Of a stretch of DNA of 64,000 nt, positions 9,446-18,046 are shown one piece after another (the first letter of the stretch is position 1; every line of letters begins with the position of its first letter). The stretch comes from Pseudoruegeria sp. HB172150 (lineage in GTDB: Bacteria; Pseudomonadota; Alphaproteobacteria; Rhodobacterales; Rhodobacteraceae), in the NCBI RefSeq assembly GCF_013184805.1, contig NZ_JAATNG010000001.1, forward strand, positions 1,178,001 to 1,242,000. Direction: 5' to 3'. A model generated the notes under the pieces. The model did no database searches and was not told the origin of the DNA. It saw only the letters and a program-made list of their open reading frames with translations. Made by a program: the position numbers and the translations under genes.

Positions 9446-10344
9446 GTCGGTTCTTCCTTGGGCCTCGGGGTCGCCTCACGACGGCGGTAGGTCGTCGTGT
9501 AGAGCGGTTCGGTCAGGGTTGCAGCGCAATCAGTCAGTCGTTCAGAATGTCCGGTGATCAGCCACCCGCCAGGATGAAGATTTTCAACGAACCTCTTCCA
9601 GACAGCCGCTTTTGTCTCGGCGCCAAAATAGATCACAACGTTGCGGCACATGATGACATCGAACTTTCGCTTGAATGGCCATTCACCGATGAGGTTCAGG
9701 CGCCGGAACGTAATCAGCGACTGCAGTTCCGAGCCGACCTGCCAACTATCGGGGTCGTCGGTGCAGGGGCGAAAATAGCGGTCCTTCTGGTCTTGAGGTA
9801 CTTGGGCCAGAGATCGGGACGAGTATGTCCCTGCGGATGCCAGTTGCAGAATGGCCGGATCGATATCGCTCGCTAGGATGCGAAAATCGTATCGGGCGAT
9901 ATCAGGAATTTCCTGTAGGAAAGTCAGAGCCAGTGTATATGGTTCCTCTCCGGATGCGCAGCCGGCGGACCAAATTCGAACGCTCCCTCCACTCTGTAGC
10001 GTGATCCTCAATTCGGGGATCATGTGCTGTCGAAGATAATCGAAATGGTGGGGTTCGCGAAAAAAGCGGGTGACGTTGGTTGTCAGAACGGACAGCATTT
10101 CCAAGCGCTCTGTCTCTCCGTCAATGCCCTCGATGAAATCACAATATGCGCGGTAAGTTGTTAGACCGAGGCTACGCAGTCGGCCGGAAAGGCGCGAATG
10201 GACCAAGGGAAGCTTGCTCTCTGTCAGTTCGATTCCGGCTTCACGAAGCAACAGGTCAGCGATTCGATGGAACTCGGCCAACGACAGCTCACGCGACTTT
10301 GTCGACGCGTTTTGGATCACGCTGGCAGCGAGAGGCTCATTCAT
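9436..10344 (-). CDS. cheR: chemotaxis protein methyltransferase CheR
   Basis: SAM-dependent methyltransferase that methylates glutamates of chemoreceptors. The 302 aa protein has the N-terminal helical CheR domain (about 20-80, including LTTNVTRFFREPHHF near 88-102) and the SAM-binding fold with IWSAGCASGEEPYTLAL near residues 123-139, plus MCRNVVIYF in the later part. Start overlaps the cheW stop (ATGA). No TPR extension. Since cheB is not in this operon, the opposing methylesterase must be encoded elsewhere or be missing. Confidence 0.95.
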   Translation of the reverse strand: MNEPLAASVIQNASTKSRELSLAEFHRIADLLLREAGIELTESKLPLVHSRLSGRLRSLGLTTYRAYCDFIEGIDGETERLEMLSVLTTNVTRFFREPHHFDYLRQHMIPELRITLQSGGSVRIWSAGCASGEEPYTLALTFLQEIPDIARYDFRILASDIDPAILQLASAGTYSSRSLAQVPQDQKDRYFRPCTDDPDSWQVGSELQSLITFRRLNLIGEWPFKRKFDVIMCRNVVIYFGAETKAAVWKRFVENLHPGGWLITGHSERLTDCAATLTEPLYTTTYRRREATPRPKEEPTCH

Positions 10345-10805
10345 GCAGCAGCACCGGTCTTTTCGGGCAGAATCGCCCCGAGGTTGAGAAGCCTGATCAT
10401 GCGATCCTCACGGGTGATGATTCCAGACAGGAACTCTGCACCGGTTCCGGCGACGTCCGGTGTCGGCTGAACCTCCTTGTCGGTGGCGCTGAGAATGTCA
10501 GATACCGCATCCACCAGGAGCCCGACAATCGGACCGTCTATCTGGGTAATGATGATGACATTGCGCGCATTTGGCTCGGGCACTTCCAAACCTAGCCGCG
10601 CAGCCAGATCAACGATGGGCACTACCGCGCCGCGCAGATTTATGACACCGCGTACATAGGGCGGTGCCTGTGGAATAACTGTGGCAGGCGTCCAACCACG
10701 AATTTCACGGACGGACATGATGTTGAAGCAAAAGTCCTGCTCGGCAATGCGGAAGGCGATCAGTTCATTGACGTCTTCCGCATCGTTTTCGTTCATCTCT
10801 GACAT
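10341..10805 (-). CDS. cheW: chemotaxis coupling protein CheW
   Basis: Adaptor (154 aa) linking chemoreceptors to the CheA kinase. The SH3-like fold is recognisable from LIAFRIAEQDFCFNI, REIRGWTPATVIPQAPPYVRGVINLRG and VGLLVDAVSDIL. The ATG at 10805 (MSEMNEND) is chosen because GGAG lies 7 bases upstream and the start sits just after the cheA stop; a longer frame would run back into cheA. Its stop overlaps the cheR start. Confidence 0.95.
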   Translation of the reverse strand: MSEMNENDAEDVNELIAFRIAEQDFCFNIMSVREIRGWTPATVIPQAPPYVRGVINLRGAVVPIVDLAARLGLEVPEPNARNVIIITQIDGPIVGLLVDAVSDILSATDKEVQPTPDVAGTGAEFLSGIITREDRMIRLLNLGAILPEKTGAAA

Positions 10806-10809
10806 TTGG

Positions 10810-12951
10810 TCACTCCGCTGCAATTGGGGTGGAAAGGACCGCGCCACCGCCGGCGCCACTGCCGACAATGGCCGAAGGATCAAGGATCAGGGCAATCCGG
10901 CCATCTCCGAGGATCGTTGCTGCCGCCACACCGGGTACCTGGCCGTAATTTTCTTCAAGCCCCTTGATTACTACCTGGCGTTGATCGTGGATCAGATCAA
11001 TCAACAGCGCGGCGCGTACCCCGTCTGCGGTTTCAACCAGCAGGATGACGTGACTGCCAGTGATATCGACGGGCGGACGGTACCCCATGACCGCGCCCAC
11101 ATCGACGATGGGGACGTAGTTTCCGCGAATACGAACGACGGCATTGTTCTTGCCGAGTTGGAATACTTGGTCGGTGGGGACACGCATCGTCTCGACGATG
11201 GACGAAATCGGAACGACGACGGTTTGGCCGCCGACCTCGATCACCATCCCGTCCAGCACCGCGAGGGTCAGGGGCAGGACGATCGAGAAGGTACTCCCTT
11301 TGCCCGGGTCGGACGCGATCGAGACGCGACCGCCAAGCGACTGGATCGATTTTTTAACCACGTCCATGCCGACGCCCCGGCCCGAAAGCGCGGTAAGCGT
11401 CGTTGCGGTCGAAAAGCCTGGCTGAAAGATAAGGTTGTCTATGTCGTTCGCGGTCAGCTGCGCATCAGGCGCGATCAAGCCCTTTTCCTCGGCGATCTTA
11501 CGGACCTTTTCGCGATTGATGCCGGCACCGTCATCTGCAATCTCAATCACCACTCGGCCCGAGAGATGCGCCGCCGACAGCCGGATCGTTCCCTCGGGCG
11601 ATTTGCCGACGGAGATCCGGTCCTCTGCATTCTCAAGCCCGTGATCGACCGCATTGCGGATCATGTGGGTCAGCGGATCCGCGAGTTTTTCGATGACAGT
11701 CTTGTCAATCTCGGTCGATGCACCTTCGGTCAACATGCGCAGGGTCTTGCCCGTGTCCGTTCCGGCCTCGCGTGCAATCCGGGACATCCGTTGGAACAGT
11801 GCCTTGACCGGCTGCGCACGTATCGCCATCACGCTGTCCTGGATCTGGCGGGTAAGGGTCCGAAGCTCCTCGAGGCCGACATCGATATCGCTGCCCTGGG
11901 AAATACCATCGCGCTTCACGGCCTGTGTGAGCATGGCCTGGTTGATCACCAACTCGCCCACCAGATTGATCATCCGGTCGATGCGGTGCAGATCGACACG
12001 GATCGTAGAGGCAACGGGCTGGGCCTTAGCGGAATCAGCCGCGACTTTTTTGTCCGGAGCAGCAGGGGAAGCGGAAAGAGCCGGCGCTGAGCTGTTAACC
12101 GCGGCCGACGGTGCCGGCGCGTCGACCGCTTCCATTTCCGACGCAGTAGTCTCGGTTACCGATTGCCCTGATAGGTCCGGCAGCGGTGGGAGCTCTGCTG
12201 TTCCATCGCCAGCTGTTTCGGTGATCGTCAGGTCGCAAAGACCTTCGACGAACTCAAAAACCTCGCGCAATGCGGTTTCCGAAGCTTCCGTCTGCAGTGC
12301 CACGTGCCATTTGAGAACACTTTGCTCCGGATCCAAAGAGTCGAATTCCGGGAGGCCGGATAAGTCGCAATCGACCTCTGCCTCTCCCAGCGCGCAAAGC
12401 TCCCGCAGGAGGAACACGGCCTCGTTGCCACTCCTGTAAAGTTCGTCGTTTGGATGGAAGTCGACCGAAAACCGTAGTTCCGAAGCTGCAGGCCCCGAGA
12501 ACTCGTCCAGGGCCAATGTCATTGGAGTGAAGTCGACGTCGACCTCTGCCGGGGTATCATCCTCTTCGCCAGTGAGCGCGCGCAATTCGGCGAGCAACGG
12601 CTCACCCGCCGCATCCTCTTCATCACCGCTGCCGTCACGGGCGGCTTCCAGAAGGACGGTCAGATGGTCTGAACTGCGCATCATCACGTCCAGCACATTA
12701 CCGTTCAGAGCCAGTTCCCCGTTGCGTAGTGCGTCGAGAACGTTTTCGAACCTGTGTGCGAAGCGTACCACGGCATCCAGCGCGAATGCCCCGGCGCCAC
12801 CTTTGATTGAGTGCACTGCTCGGAAGACGGAGTTCACCGTCTCCGGATCGACCTCGCCGCCGGACATTTCGTCGAGTCCGTCGGTCAACTGTTCCAGAAG
12901 ATCTTCCGATTCCTGGAAGAACGTGGCGCGCAGTTCGTCGGTCTTACTCAT
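10810..12951 (-). CDS. cheA: chemotaxis histidine kinase CheA
   Basis: Cytoplasmic histidine kinase of 713 aa. P1 Hpt domain with the phosphorylated H47 (AVHSIKGGAGAF); a second folded region at about 155-250 (starting ELRFSVDFHPN) in the place of the CheY/CheB-binding P2; a low-complexity Ala/Ser-rich linker; P3 dimerisation (RIDRMINLVGELVINQA, near 330); P4 ATPase with N box LTHMIRNAVDHGLE and G boxes IADDGAGI and GRGVGMDVVK; and a CheW-like P5 at the C-terminus. Phospho-transfer partners in the operon are the two CheY proteins. Four bases separate it from cheW. Confidence 0.96.
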   Translation of the reverse strand: MSKTDELRATFFQESEDLLEQLTDGLDEMSGGEVDPETVNSVFRAVHSIKGGAGAFALDAVVRFAHRFENVLDALRNGELALNGNVLDVMMRSSDHLTVLLEAARDGSGDEEDAAGEPLLAELRALTGEEDDTPAEVDVDFTPMTLALDEFSGPAASELRFSVDFHPNDELYRSGNEAVFLLRELCALGEAEVDCDLSGLPEFDSLDPEQSVLKWHVALQTEASETALREVFEFVEGLCDLTITETAGDGTAELPPLPDLSGQSVTETTASEMEAVDAPAPSAAVNSSAPALSASPAAPDKKVAADSAKAQPVASTIRVDLHRIDRMINLVGELVINQAMLTQAVKRDGISQGSDIDVGLEELRTLTRQIQDSVMAIRAQPVKALFQRMSRIAREAGTDTGKTLRMLTEGASTEIDKTVIEKLADPLTHMIRNAVDHGLENAEDRISVGKSPEGTIRLSAAHLSGRVVIEIADDGAGINREKVRKIAEEKGLIAPDAQLTANDIDNLIFQPGFSTATTLTALSGRGVGMDVVKKSIQSLGGRVSIASDPGKGSTFSIVLPLTLAVLDGMVIEVGGQTVVVPISSIVETMRVPTDQVFQLGKNNAVVRIRGNYVPIVDVGAVMGYRPPVDITGSHVILLVETADGVRAALLIDLIHDQRQVVIKGLEENYGQVPGVAAATILGDGRIALILDPSAIVGSGAGGGAVLSTPIAAE

Positions 12952-12960
12952 GGGCGCACC

Positions 12961-13326
12961 TCATGCGGAAACACGGCGGATGGCCGAGGCCAACGCGACA
13001 TCGTCGAAAGGCTTCACGATCCATCCCGTGGCGCCTGCGTCCCGGGCTCGTGCCTTCATCGCCGGCGAGCTTTCCGTGGTCAGCACCAGGATTGGGGTGG
13101 CTCGGTACGCGTCTTTGGCGCGGACAGCTTCGATTACGCCGAAGCCGTCAAGACGCGGCATGTTGATGTCAGTAATCACCACGTCGGGATTTGCAGCGTC
13201 TAGCTTGTCGAGTCCGTCGATACCGTCTTCTGCCAACGTGATGTCGAACCCGGATTCTGAAAGTGACACCTGAAGAAGATCGCGCATGGTGCGCGAGTCA
13301 TCGATTGCGAGCACCTTAAGTGTCAT
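12961..13326 (-). CDS. cheY: chemotaxis response regulator CheY (copy upstream of cheA)
   Basis: Single-domain receiver of 121 aa. Pocket D9/D10 (AIDDSRTMR), phosphoacceptor D53 (ITDINMPRLDG), T83/T84 (LVLTTESS), K105 (WIVKPF). The sequence follows the pattern of the CheY that commonly precedes cheA in this group. It overlaps the STAS gene by 11 bases and is followed 9 bases later by cheA. Confidence 0.95.
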   Translation of the reverse strand: MTLKVLAIDDSRTMRDLLQVSLSESGFDITLAEDGIDGLDKLDAANPDVVITDINMPRLDGFGVIEAVRAKDAYRATPILVLTTESSPAMKARARDAGATGWIVKPFDDVALASAIRRVSA

Positions 13327-13618
13327 TCTGTGCCTCCTTCGCGCCGACCTGCGACGGGTTCAGACCGCAGATCCGCAGGCCGTCCCGTATATCTCCGGAC
13401 ATGTTTTGGATTTCGAAATGAACGCCATCCGACTGCCAGGCCAGCTTCGCTGCCAGCAAAACCTGCAGGCATTGCGCGCCGATCTGCGTGACAGGGGCGA
13501 AGTCCAGCGCAACAGGGCGGCCGCGCCTTTCCTTCAATGTGTTCATCAACCCTGTCGCTTCGGCGCCTTTCAGCTTCGAGGGCAATTGAAGCAGCGTCGT
13601 ATCTTCGTTTCCGGCCAT
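13316..13618 (-). CDS. STAS-domain protein of the chemotaxis operon
   Basis: 100 aa single STAS domain (anti-anti-sigma-factor fold), with QLPSKLKGAEATGL at the N-terminal part and the central PVALDFAPVTQIGAQCLQVLLAA strand-loop-helix, where a serine is normally the phosphorylated residue; here the loop reads TQIGAQC. Such genes, sometimes labelled CheX-like, often head alphaproteobacterial che operons; the partner is unknown. The ATG at 13618 has GGAG 8 bases upstream (GAGGAGCTGACCGT), which is better than a longer frame beginning at 13708. It overlaps cheY by 11 bases. Confidence 0.8.
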   Translation of the reverse strand: MAGNEDTTLLQLPSKLKGAEATGLMNTLKERRGRPVALDFAPVTQIGAQCLQVLLAAKLAWQSDGVHFEIQNMSGDIRDGLRICGLNPSQVGAKEAQNDT

Positions 13619-13775
13619 CACGGTCAGCTCCTCAACAGACGATGTGAACCCGGGCGGCACGGCTTGATCAGCCTGCCGGCGCCAAGTGGCGGCCCGTAAT
13701 ATCTCCATCGGCTGGGCTTTTGTTCGAATGAGGTTTGCATCGTTTTCCCTAAGGAGCAGTTAAGTGAGAAAGGGT

Positions 13776-14333
13776 TCAGAACAGCTCCACTTCACCCGAC
13801 CCGCCGGGCGGAACTGCAGGGCGCCGATCACGCGGCGGTGTCTTCGGTGGTTTTGTCTCTTCTATTGGAACGGCCTCGGCCGTCAGAAGCTGTTTCGCGT
13901 GCCCGCTCTCCGGGAAGAAACGGACTCGTCGGGCCTGGCGACCGCCAATACTCTCGGCCTTGATCGGTATGCTCTCCGCTTCCAGGAAATCGCGCACGAA
14001 GGCTGCGTTTGCCTCGCCGATGCCAAGCCCGTTCTCGAACGTGTTCGCACCGCCAAAGATCTTGGCAACGAGATTTGTCTTTCGCCCACCGATATGCATC
14101 AGCTCGTTGATCAGGGCTTCCATGGCGAACACACCGAACTTGTTGTGCCCGGAAGCGTCATTCCGGCGGCCTGGCAGGAGGATGTGGTTCATTCCACCGA
14201 CCCTAGCCGTGGGATCCCACAGGCATGCGGCGATGCAGGACCCCAGAATGCAGCTAAGCACCACGTTCGGATCGCCCGACACCGACAATTCGCCTTGGCA
14301 GACGGCGATGACCTTGGGGTTGCTGGCAGTCAT
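13776..14333 (-). CDS. cheD: chemoreceptor glutamine deamidase CheD
   Basis: Deamidates glutamines of chemoreceptors and, in other bacteria, binds CheC. The core motif LGSCIAACLWDP contains the catalytic C33, and GGMNHILLP the catalytic H50. S27 stands where Thermotoga CheD has its catalytic threonine. The fold ends near residue 150; then follows a Pro/Lys/Arg-rich tail finishing SGEVELF, which copies the last residues of the CheT-like protein at 8669-9058. It is the first gene of the che operon; a 157-base gap separates it from the STAS gene. The ribosome site is weak (GAAGA). Confidence 0.93.
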   Translation of the reverse strand: MTASNPKVIAVCQGELSVSGDPNVVLSCILGSCIAACLWDPTARVGGMNHILLPGRRNDASGHNKFGVFAMEALINELMHIGGRKTNLVAKIFGGANTFENGLGIGEANAAFVRDFLEAESIPIKAESIGGRQARRVRFFPESGHAKQLLTAEAVPIEETKPPKTPPRDRRPAVPPGGSGEVELF

Positions 14334-14610
14334 GACAGATCTTCGATATCAGCGGTCGACGAATGCATGCCGGCCAAACCCGAGCGTGCTAGGATTTGCT
14401 TGGTCTGCATGGAGTTGAAGTTGGACAATGCAAGCTCCGCTTAACCGGGATCTGCGCCGAATCGTTCGCGCCGTCGGAGCATGTTCTGGCATCGGGGAAT
14501 GAAACTCCCCTTAACGCAGATACGGTTCTTTTTGGGAGGGCTTTGGGCTGTTGTCCGTCGGCGATAAGGGACGTAGGACCTGCTTTTGGATTGGCCGCCG
14601 AGGAACCGCT
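14334..14610. other. divergent intergenic region between cheD and the GNAT gene
   Basis: 277 bases holding the promoters of the leftward che operon and the rightward acetyltransferase gene. I see no further gene, repeat or confident operator. Confidence 0.4.
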
Positions 14611-15129
14611 ATGCCATTGGAATTGCGTGCCGCGACAACGGGAGACCTGACTGATATTCGCGATCTCCAGATTGCAAGCTGGCGCAGAGCATATAAGGGA
14701 ATCCTATCAGCAGACTTTCTTTCGTCGACTATTGTAGACGAACTGAGCACGCGCTGGAGTGTCCTTCCCGGAACTGGCTGGACGGTCGACACTGCCTGGC
14801 TTGGTCCGCGACTTGCAGGATTCGTTTCGGTCGACCGCAACAAAGGAGCCGGAGCCTATGTCGACAATCTCCACGTTGCCGGGTGGGCGCAAGGACAAGG
14901 CGTGGGGCGAGCGCTGATGGCGCGTGCTGCCCGACAATTGGCGGAGGAGGGTATCGGCCGCATCTGGTTGACGGTCATCCGAGAAAACGCTGGCGCGCGA
15001 GCATTTTACAGGAAAATTGGTGGTGTCGAGGGGCCGGAACGGGTTGAAAACCTATACGGTGAAATGGTGCAAACATATCCGGTTGAATGGACTGAATCCG
15101 GTCGTCTCGCGGCTCTCTCGCCAAGCTAG
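14611..15129 (+). CDS. GNAT family N-acetyltransferase
   Basis: 172 aa acetyltransferase. The acetyl-CoA binding motif A is the stretch around VDNLHVAGWAQGQGVGRALM, followed by the motif B region LTVIRENAGARAFYRKIGG. Substrate cannot be deduced. The ATG at 14611 is preferred because GAGGA is 7 bases upstream; a TTG at 14551 would add 20 unrelated residues. It is monocistronic and divergent from cheD. Confidence 0.85.
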   Translation: MPLELRAATTGDLTDIRDLQIASWRRAYKGILSADFLSSTIVDELSTRWSVLPGTGWTVDTAWLGPRLAGFVSVDRNKGAGAYVDNLHVAGWAQGQGVGRALMARAARQLAEEGIGRIWLTVIRENAGARAFYRKIGGVEGPERVENLYGEMVQTYPVEWTESGRLAALSPS

Positions 15130-15199
15130 AAGTTTCCGCGAGATCCCTTGCCAAAGTCGCTTGACGCCCGTTTCGCCGTGGCATATGTCCCGTCGGCAC

Positions 15200-15276
15200 G
15201 CGGTTGTAGCTCAGTTGGTTAGAGTACCGGCCTGTCACGCCGGGGGTCGCGGGTTCGAGCCCCGTCAACCGCGCCA
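15200..15276 (+). tRNA. tRNA-Asp (anticodon GTC)
   Basis: A full cloverleaf is readable: acceptor GCGGTTG pairing with CAACCGC, D-loop TAGCTCAGTTGGTTAGAG, anticodon stem CCGGC/GCCGG with loop CTGTCAC (anticodon GTC), T-arm GCGGGTTCGAGCCCCGT, discriminator G and an encoded CCA. 77 bases in total. The G discriminator is normal for tRNA-Asp. Confidence 0.97.
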
Positions 15277-15529
15277 CTCCCCCAGATATTGGAGAGTTGC
15301 GCTTCGCAGACCTGGCAAGGTTCGCGCTGGCTATCCAGCCGGTCGCGCACAGTCGCATGCAAACACTTCGCTGTGCGCAGGGCTATGCGGATGGCCGACG
15401 CACCTATATCCAATACCAGCGCCACCGGGACCTGCCGGGCTGCTCTCTCAGATCAGCCGACGCGACAGGCCAAGACGGTGACGCAAAGACCCTGCGGCCA
15501 AGACCGCAGGAATTTGGAGACCCTTCAAA
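15277..15529. other. intergenic region after tRNA-Asp
   Basis: About 250 bases between the tRNA and the DUF1344 gene. No integrase, duplicated tRNA end or convincing small gene is seen, so nothing marks this tRNA as an integration site in this window. Confidence 0.4.
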
Positions 15530-15787
15530 ATGCGTAAGTTCCTGATGCCCGCCATCGTGGCGGCCAGTGTCGTTATGTCCGGTGCGGCCTTTGCCACCAC
15601 CACAACCGTTGGCACGATCAAGTCGCTGGACATGGCAAAACGCAGCCTGACGCTGGAGAACGGAATTTCCTACACGCTTCCGCCGAATTTTCAGGATCCT
15701 GGCCTGAAGGTCGGCGAAAGGGTCAGCGTGGTCTGGGACATGAACGAGCATGCCCATGAAGCCACGTCGGTAAAAATCGCAAACTGA
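15530..15787 (+). CDS. small exported DUF1344 protein
   Basis: 85 aa protein with a signal peptide (about residues 1-23, cleavage after AFA) and a mature domain of about 60 residues that reads like DUF1344: VGTIKSLDMAKRSLTLENG, then a LPPNF segment and KVGERVSVVWD. Role unknown; probably a small periplasmic beta-barrel-like domain. GGAG lies 10 bases before the ATG, and a strong terminator follows 20 bases after the stop. Confidence 0.8.
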   Translation: MRKFLMPAIVAASVVMSGAAFATTTTVGTIKSLDMAKRSLTLENGISYTLPPNFQDPGLKVGERVSVVWDMNEHAHEATSVKIAN

Positions 15788-15807
15788 CGCGATCCTGATC
15801 GCAGAAG

Positions 15808-15840
15808 AGCCGGAGGCCCTCGGGCCTCCGGCTTTCATTT
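15808..15840 (+). terminator. rho-independent terminator after the DUF1344 gene
   Basis: Perfect 12-bp stem AGCCGGAGGCCC / GGGCCTCCGGCT with a 2-base apex, followed by TTCATTT. It lies between the rightward DUF1344 gene and the leftward dipeptidase gene and may serve both. Confidence 0.8.
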
Positions 15841-15857
15841 GCCTTTGGCTGGCGCGC

Positions 15858-17234
15858 CTAGCGTGTCAGAGCGTCCAGAACGCGCACCCAACTGCGCGCG
15901 CCTTTATGAAAGCTTTCCAGATCATATTTCTCGTTCGGGCTGTGGATCTGGTCGTCGTCGCGGCCGAAACCGATCAGCATTGAGTCCACGCCGAGAATTG
16001 ACTTGAAGTAGCCCGCGATCGGGATCGAACCGCCGGAGCCGATAAAGGCCGCCGGGTTCGGCCATTCATCGGAGAGAGCGAGGCGCGCTTTCTCAAAGGC
16101 AGGGTCGCTGGTGGCCATAACGCTGGCCGGCGAGGCGCCGTGGCCCTTGAACTCAACACTGCAATCAGGCGGCAGCATGTCCCGCACCATCGCGCGGAAG
16201 CTTTCGCGGATCTCCAGCGGGTCCTGTGTGCCGACGAGGCGGAAGCTGATCTTGGCGTGTGCCTTCGACGGCAGAACCGTCTTGAAGCCGTCGCCGGTGT
16301 AGCCACCCCAGATGCCATTCACCTCGCAGGTCGGCCGCGACCAGATCATTTCGAGCCCGGACCTGTCCTGTTCACCAGCCTTTTCCGACAAACCAACGCC
16401 GCCTAGGAATCCCGACTCGTCGAAGCCAAGCTGCTCCCATTGCGCACGTATTTCGTCGGAGATCTCCGGGACGCCGTCATAGAAGCCGGGAACCGTGATC
16501 CTGCCGGTCTCGTCATGCAGGGACGCTATGATCTTCGACAACACCCGGATCGGGTTCATCGCGATGCCGCCATACATGCCCGAATGCAAATCCTTGTCGG
16601 GTCCGGTGATGGTAAGTTCTTCACCCAGCAGACCGCGGAGCATGGTGGTGATGGCGGGAGTGTTGTCGTCGAAAAGACCGGTGTCGCAGATCAGCGCGAG
16701 ATCGGGCGCGCTGAATTCTTCAGTGTTCGCATTCAGGAAGGGGACAAGAGACGGTGAACCGGACTCTTCCTCGCCTTCGAGGAAGAAGGTCAGCTTGCAG
16801 GGCAGAGTGCCGTTAACGGCCTTCCAGGCGCGGCAGGCTTCGATGAAGGTCATCAGCTGCCCCTTATCGTCGCATGCACCGCGCCCGCGTATAACCTTGC
16901 CCTTCGGCGTCTCCTCGACTTGCGGGTCGAACGGGTCCTTGTTCCAGAGATTGAGCGGATCAACTGGCTGAACGTCGTAATGACCGTAGAACATCAAATG
17001 CGGACCGTCGCCGTCTACGTGGCCGACGACCATCGGATGCCCGGGCGTGGCGCGCTTTTCCGCCGCGATGCCCAGTGAAAGCAGGTCGGCAACCAGCCAG
17101 TCCGCTGCCGTATCGCACGCGGACTTGTAGGCTGGGTCGGTGGAGATGGACTGGATCCGCAGCAGTTCCATCAGCCGCTCCAACGCGGCGGGCAGGTCGT
17201 CATCAATGCGGGCGAGTACGGCGTCGAGGCTCAT
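15858..17234 (-). CDS. M20 family metallopeptidase / dipeptidase
   Basis: 458 aa di-zinc peptidase of the M20/M28 superfamily. Metal ligands and catalytic residues lie in YGHYDVQPVD (near 80), GRGACDDKGQ (near 117, bridging Asp), FFLEGEEESGS (catalytic Glu and ligand Glu near 150), LICDTG and, near the C-terminus, the final His in DDQIHSPNEKYD. Residues about 190-350 form the dimerisation lid. No signal peptide, so cytoplasmic. Related enzymes cleave dipeptides or remove acyl groups; the exact substrate is open. Monocistronic and convergent with the DUF1344 gene. Confidence 0.92.
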   Translation of the reverse strand: MSLDAVLARIDDDLPAALERLMELLRIQSISTDPAYKSACDTAADWLVADLLSLGIAAEKRATPGHPMVVGHVDGDGPHLMFYGHYDVQPVDPLNLWNKDPFDPQVEETPKGKVIRGRGACDDKGQLMTFIEACRAWKAVNGTLPCKLTFFLEGEEESGSPSLVPFLNANTEEFSAPDLALICDTGLFDDNTPAITTMLRGLLGEELTITGPDKDLHSGMYGGIAMNPIRVLSKIIASLHDETGRITVPGFYDGVPEISDEIRAQWEQLGFDESGFLGGVGLSEKAGEQDRSGLEMIWSRPTCEVNGIWGGYTGDGFKTVLPSKAHAKISFRLVGTQDPLEIRESFRAMVRDMLPPDCSVEFKGHGASPASVMATSDPAFEKARLALSDEWPNPAAFIGSGGSIPIAGYFKSILGVDSMLIGFGRDDDQIHSPNEKYDLESFHKGARSWVRVLDALTR

Positions 17235-17363
17235 CGTCGGTCCTTCAGTCGGGGTGAGTCCCTGCGCACGGTAGCGATTGTCCTACGGCTGTCCAGAGAC
17301 GTAGGTGGCCGACAGTGCCTCCGCGCGCTAGGTTGGTTGCGCAACGAATTGCAGGAGTCTGAG

Positions 17364-17945
17364 ATGCGCCGCGTCGCCATGGTTTTTTTGCCGAGCCTTT
17401 GCATGGCAACTCATGCCTTCGCCCAGCCGCTTACTGGCGCGGAGGCAAAAGACCTGCTGTTCAATGCCGACGAATTGGTCGTCGCGGTAAACCCGGCGGC
17501 CGAACTGTCGGACAAGGACCGTAATACCCTGGACATTCTCGTTGAATCCAATGGGTTCGGGTACTACGGCGCCATCTCCTTCGCACCGGAAGAGGGGCTT
17601 TTGTCAGAGTCGCTTCAGGGCGCCTTCAACTTTCATTCGGTCGAAGACGCAAACGCAGCGGCACGTGCCGCCTGCGAGGCGTCTAGGAAACCGGACGGTT
17701 CACCTTGCATTATCGCTGCTCAGTTATTGCCGCAGCGATGGAGGCCCGCCAGGTTCCAGTTGTCACAGGATGCTACCCGGGCATTCGAAGGCTATCTAGA
17801 AGAAGCCGGTGAGAAAGCCCTTGCTTCGTCTTCCACAACCGGTGCGTTCGCGGTCGGAACCGGGGAGGATGCCGAAAGCACGGCGCTCGAAGAATGTAAC
17901 GCAAGGGCACCTGATAAGGACTGCGTGATCGCGCTCCGAAATTGA
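17364..17945 (+). CDS. exported protein of unknown function upstream of hemA
   Basis: 193 aa protein with a signal peptide ([21 protein letters not shown]) and a mature part with no domain I recognise. It has a beta-rich first half (WGCATT-free, [17 protein letters not shown]) and a C-terminal [18 protein letters not shown] segment with two cysteines, as seen in several short exported repeats. Start ATG at 17364 is chosen for its GGAG and signal peptide; a TTG at 17337 is the alternative. The stop is 101 bases before the hemA start. Similar genes sit next to hemA in related bacteria and have carried a haem-synthesis name by proximity only (from memory, unverified); there is no synthase motif here. 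Confidence 0.65.
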   Translation: MRRVAMVFLPSLCMATHAFAQPLTGAEAKDLLFNADELVVAVNPAAELSDKDRNTLDILVESNGFGYYGAISFAPEEGLLSESLQGAFNFHSVEDANAAARAACEASRKPDGSPCIIAAQLLPQRWRPARFQLSQDATRAFEGYLEEAGEKALASSSTTGAFAVGTGEDAESTALEECNARAPDKDCVIALRN

Positions 17946-18046
17946 TCCATGTCAGGGCGGCAAAAGGTATCAGTCGGGTATTCCGCCATTGGAATATGAG
18001 GCCCGAGCCTTTAATGAGAATAAATCAAGACCGCGGGGGAATCACG

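Noticed and set aside
15200-15276. tRNA-Asp as an attachment site of an integrated element
   Set aside because: No integrase, no repeated tRNA end and no composition shift nearby.
15404-15838. Minus-strand open frame over the DUF1344 gene
   Set aside because: Covers the terminator and a gene with signal peptide on the other strand; composition looks antisense.
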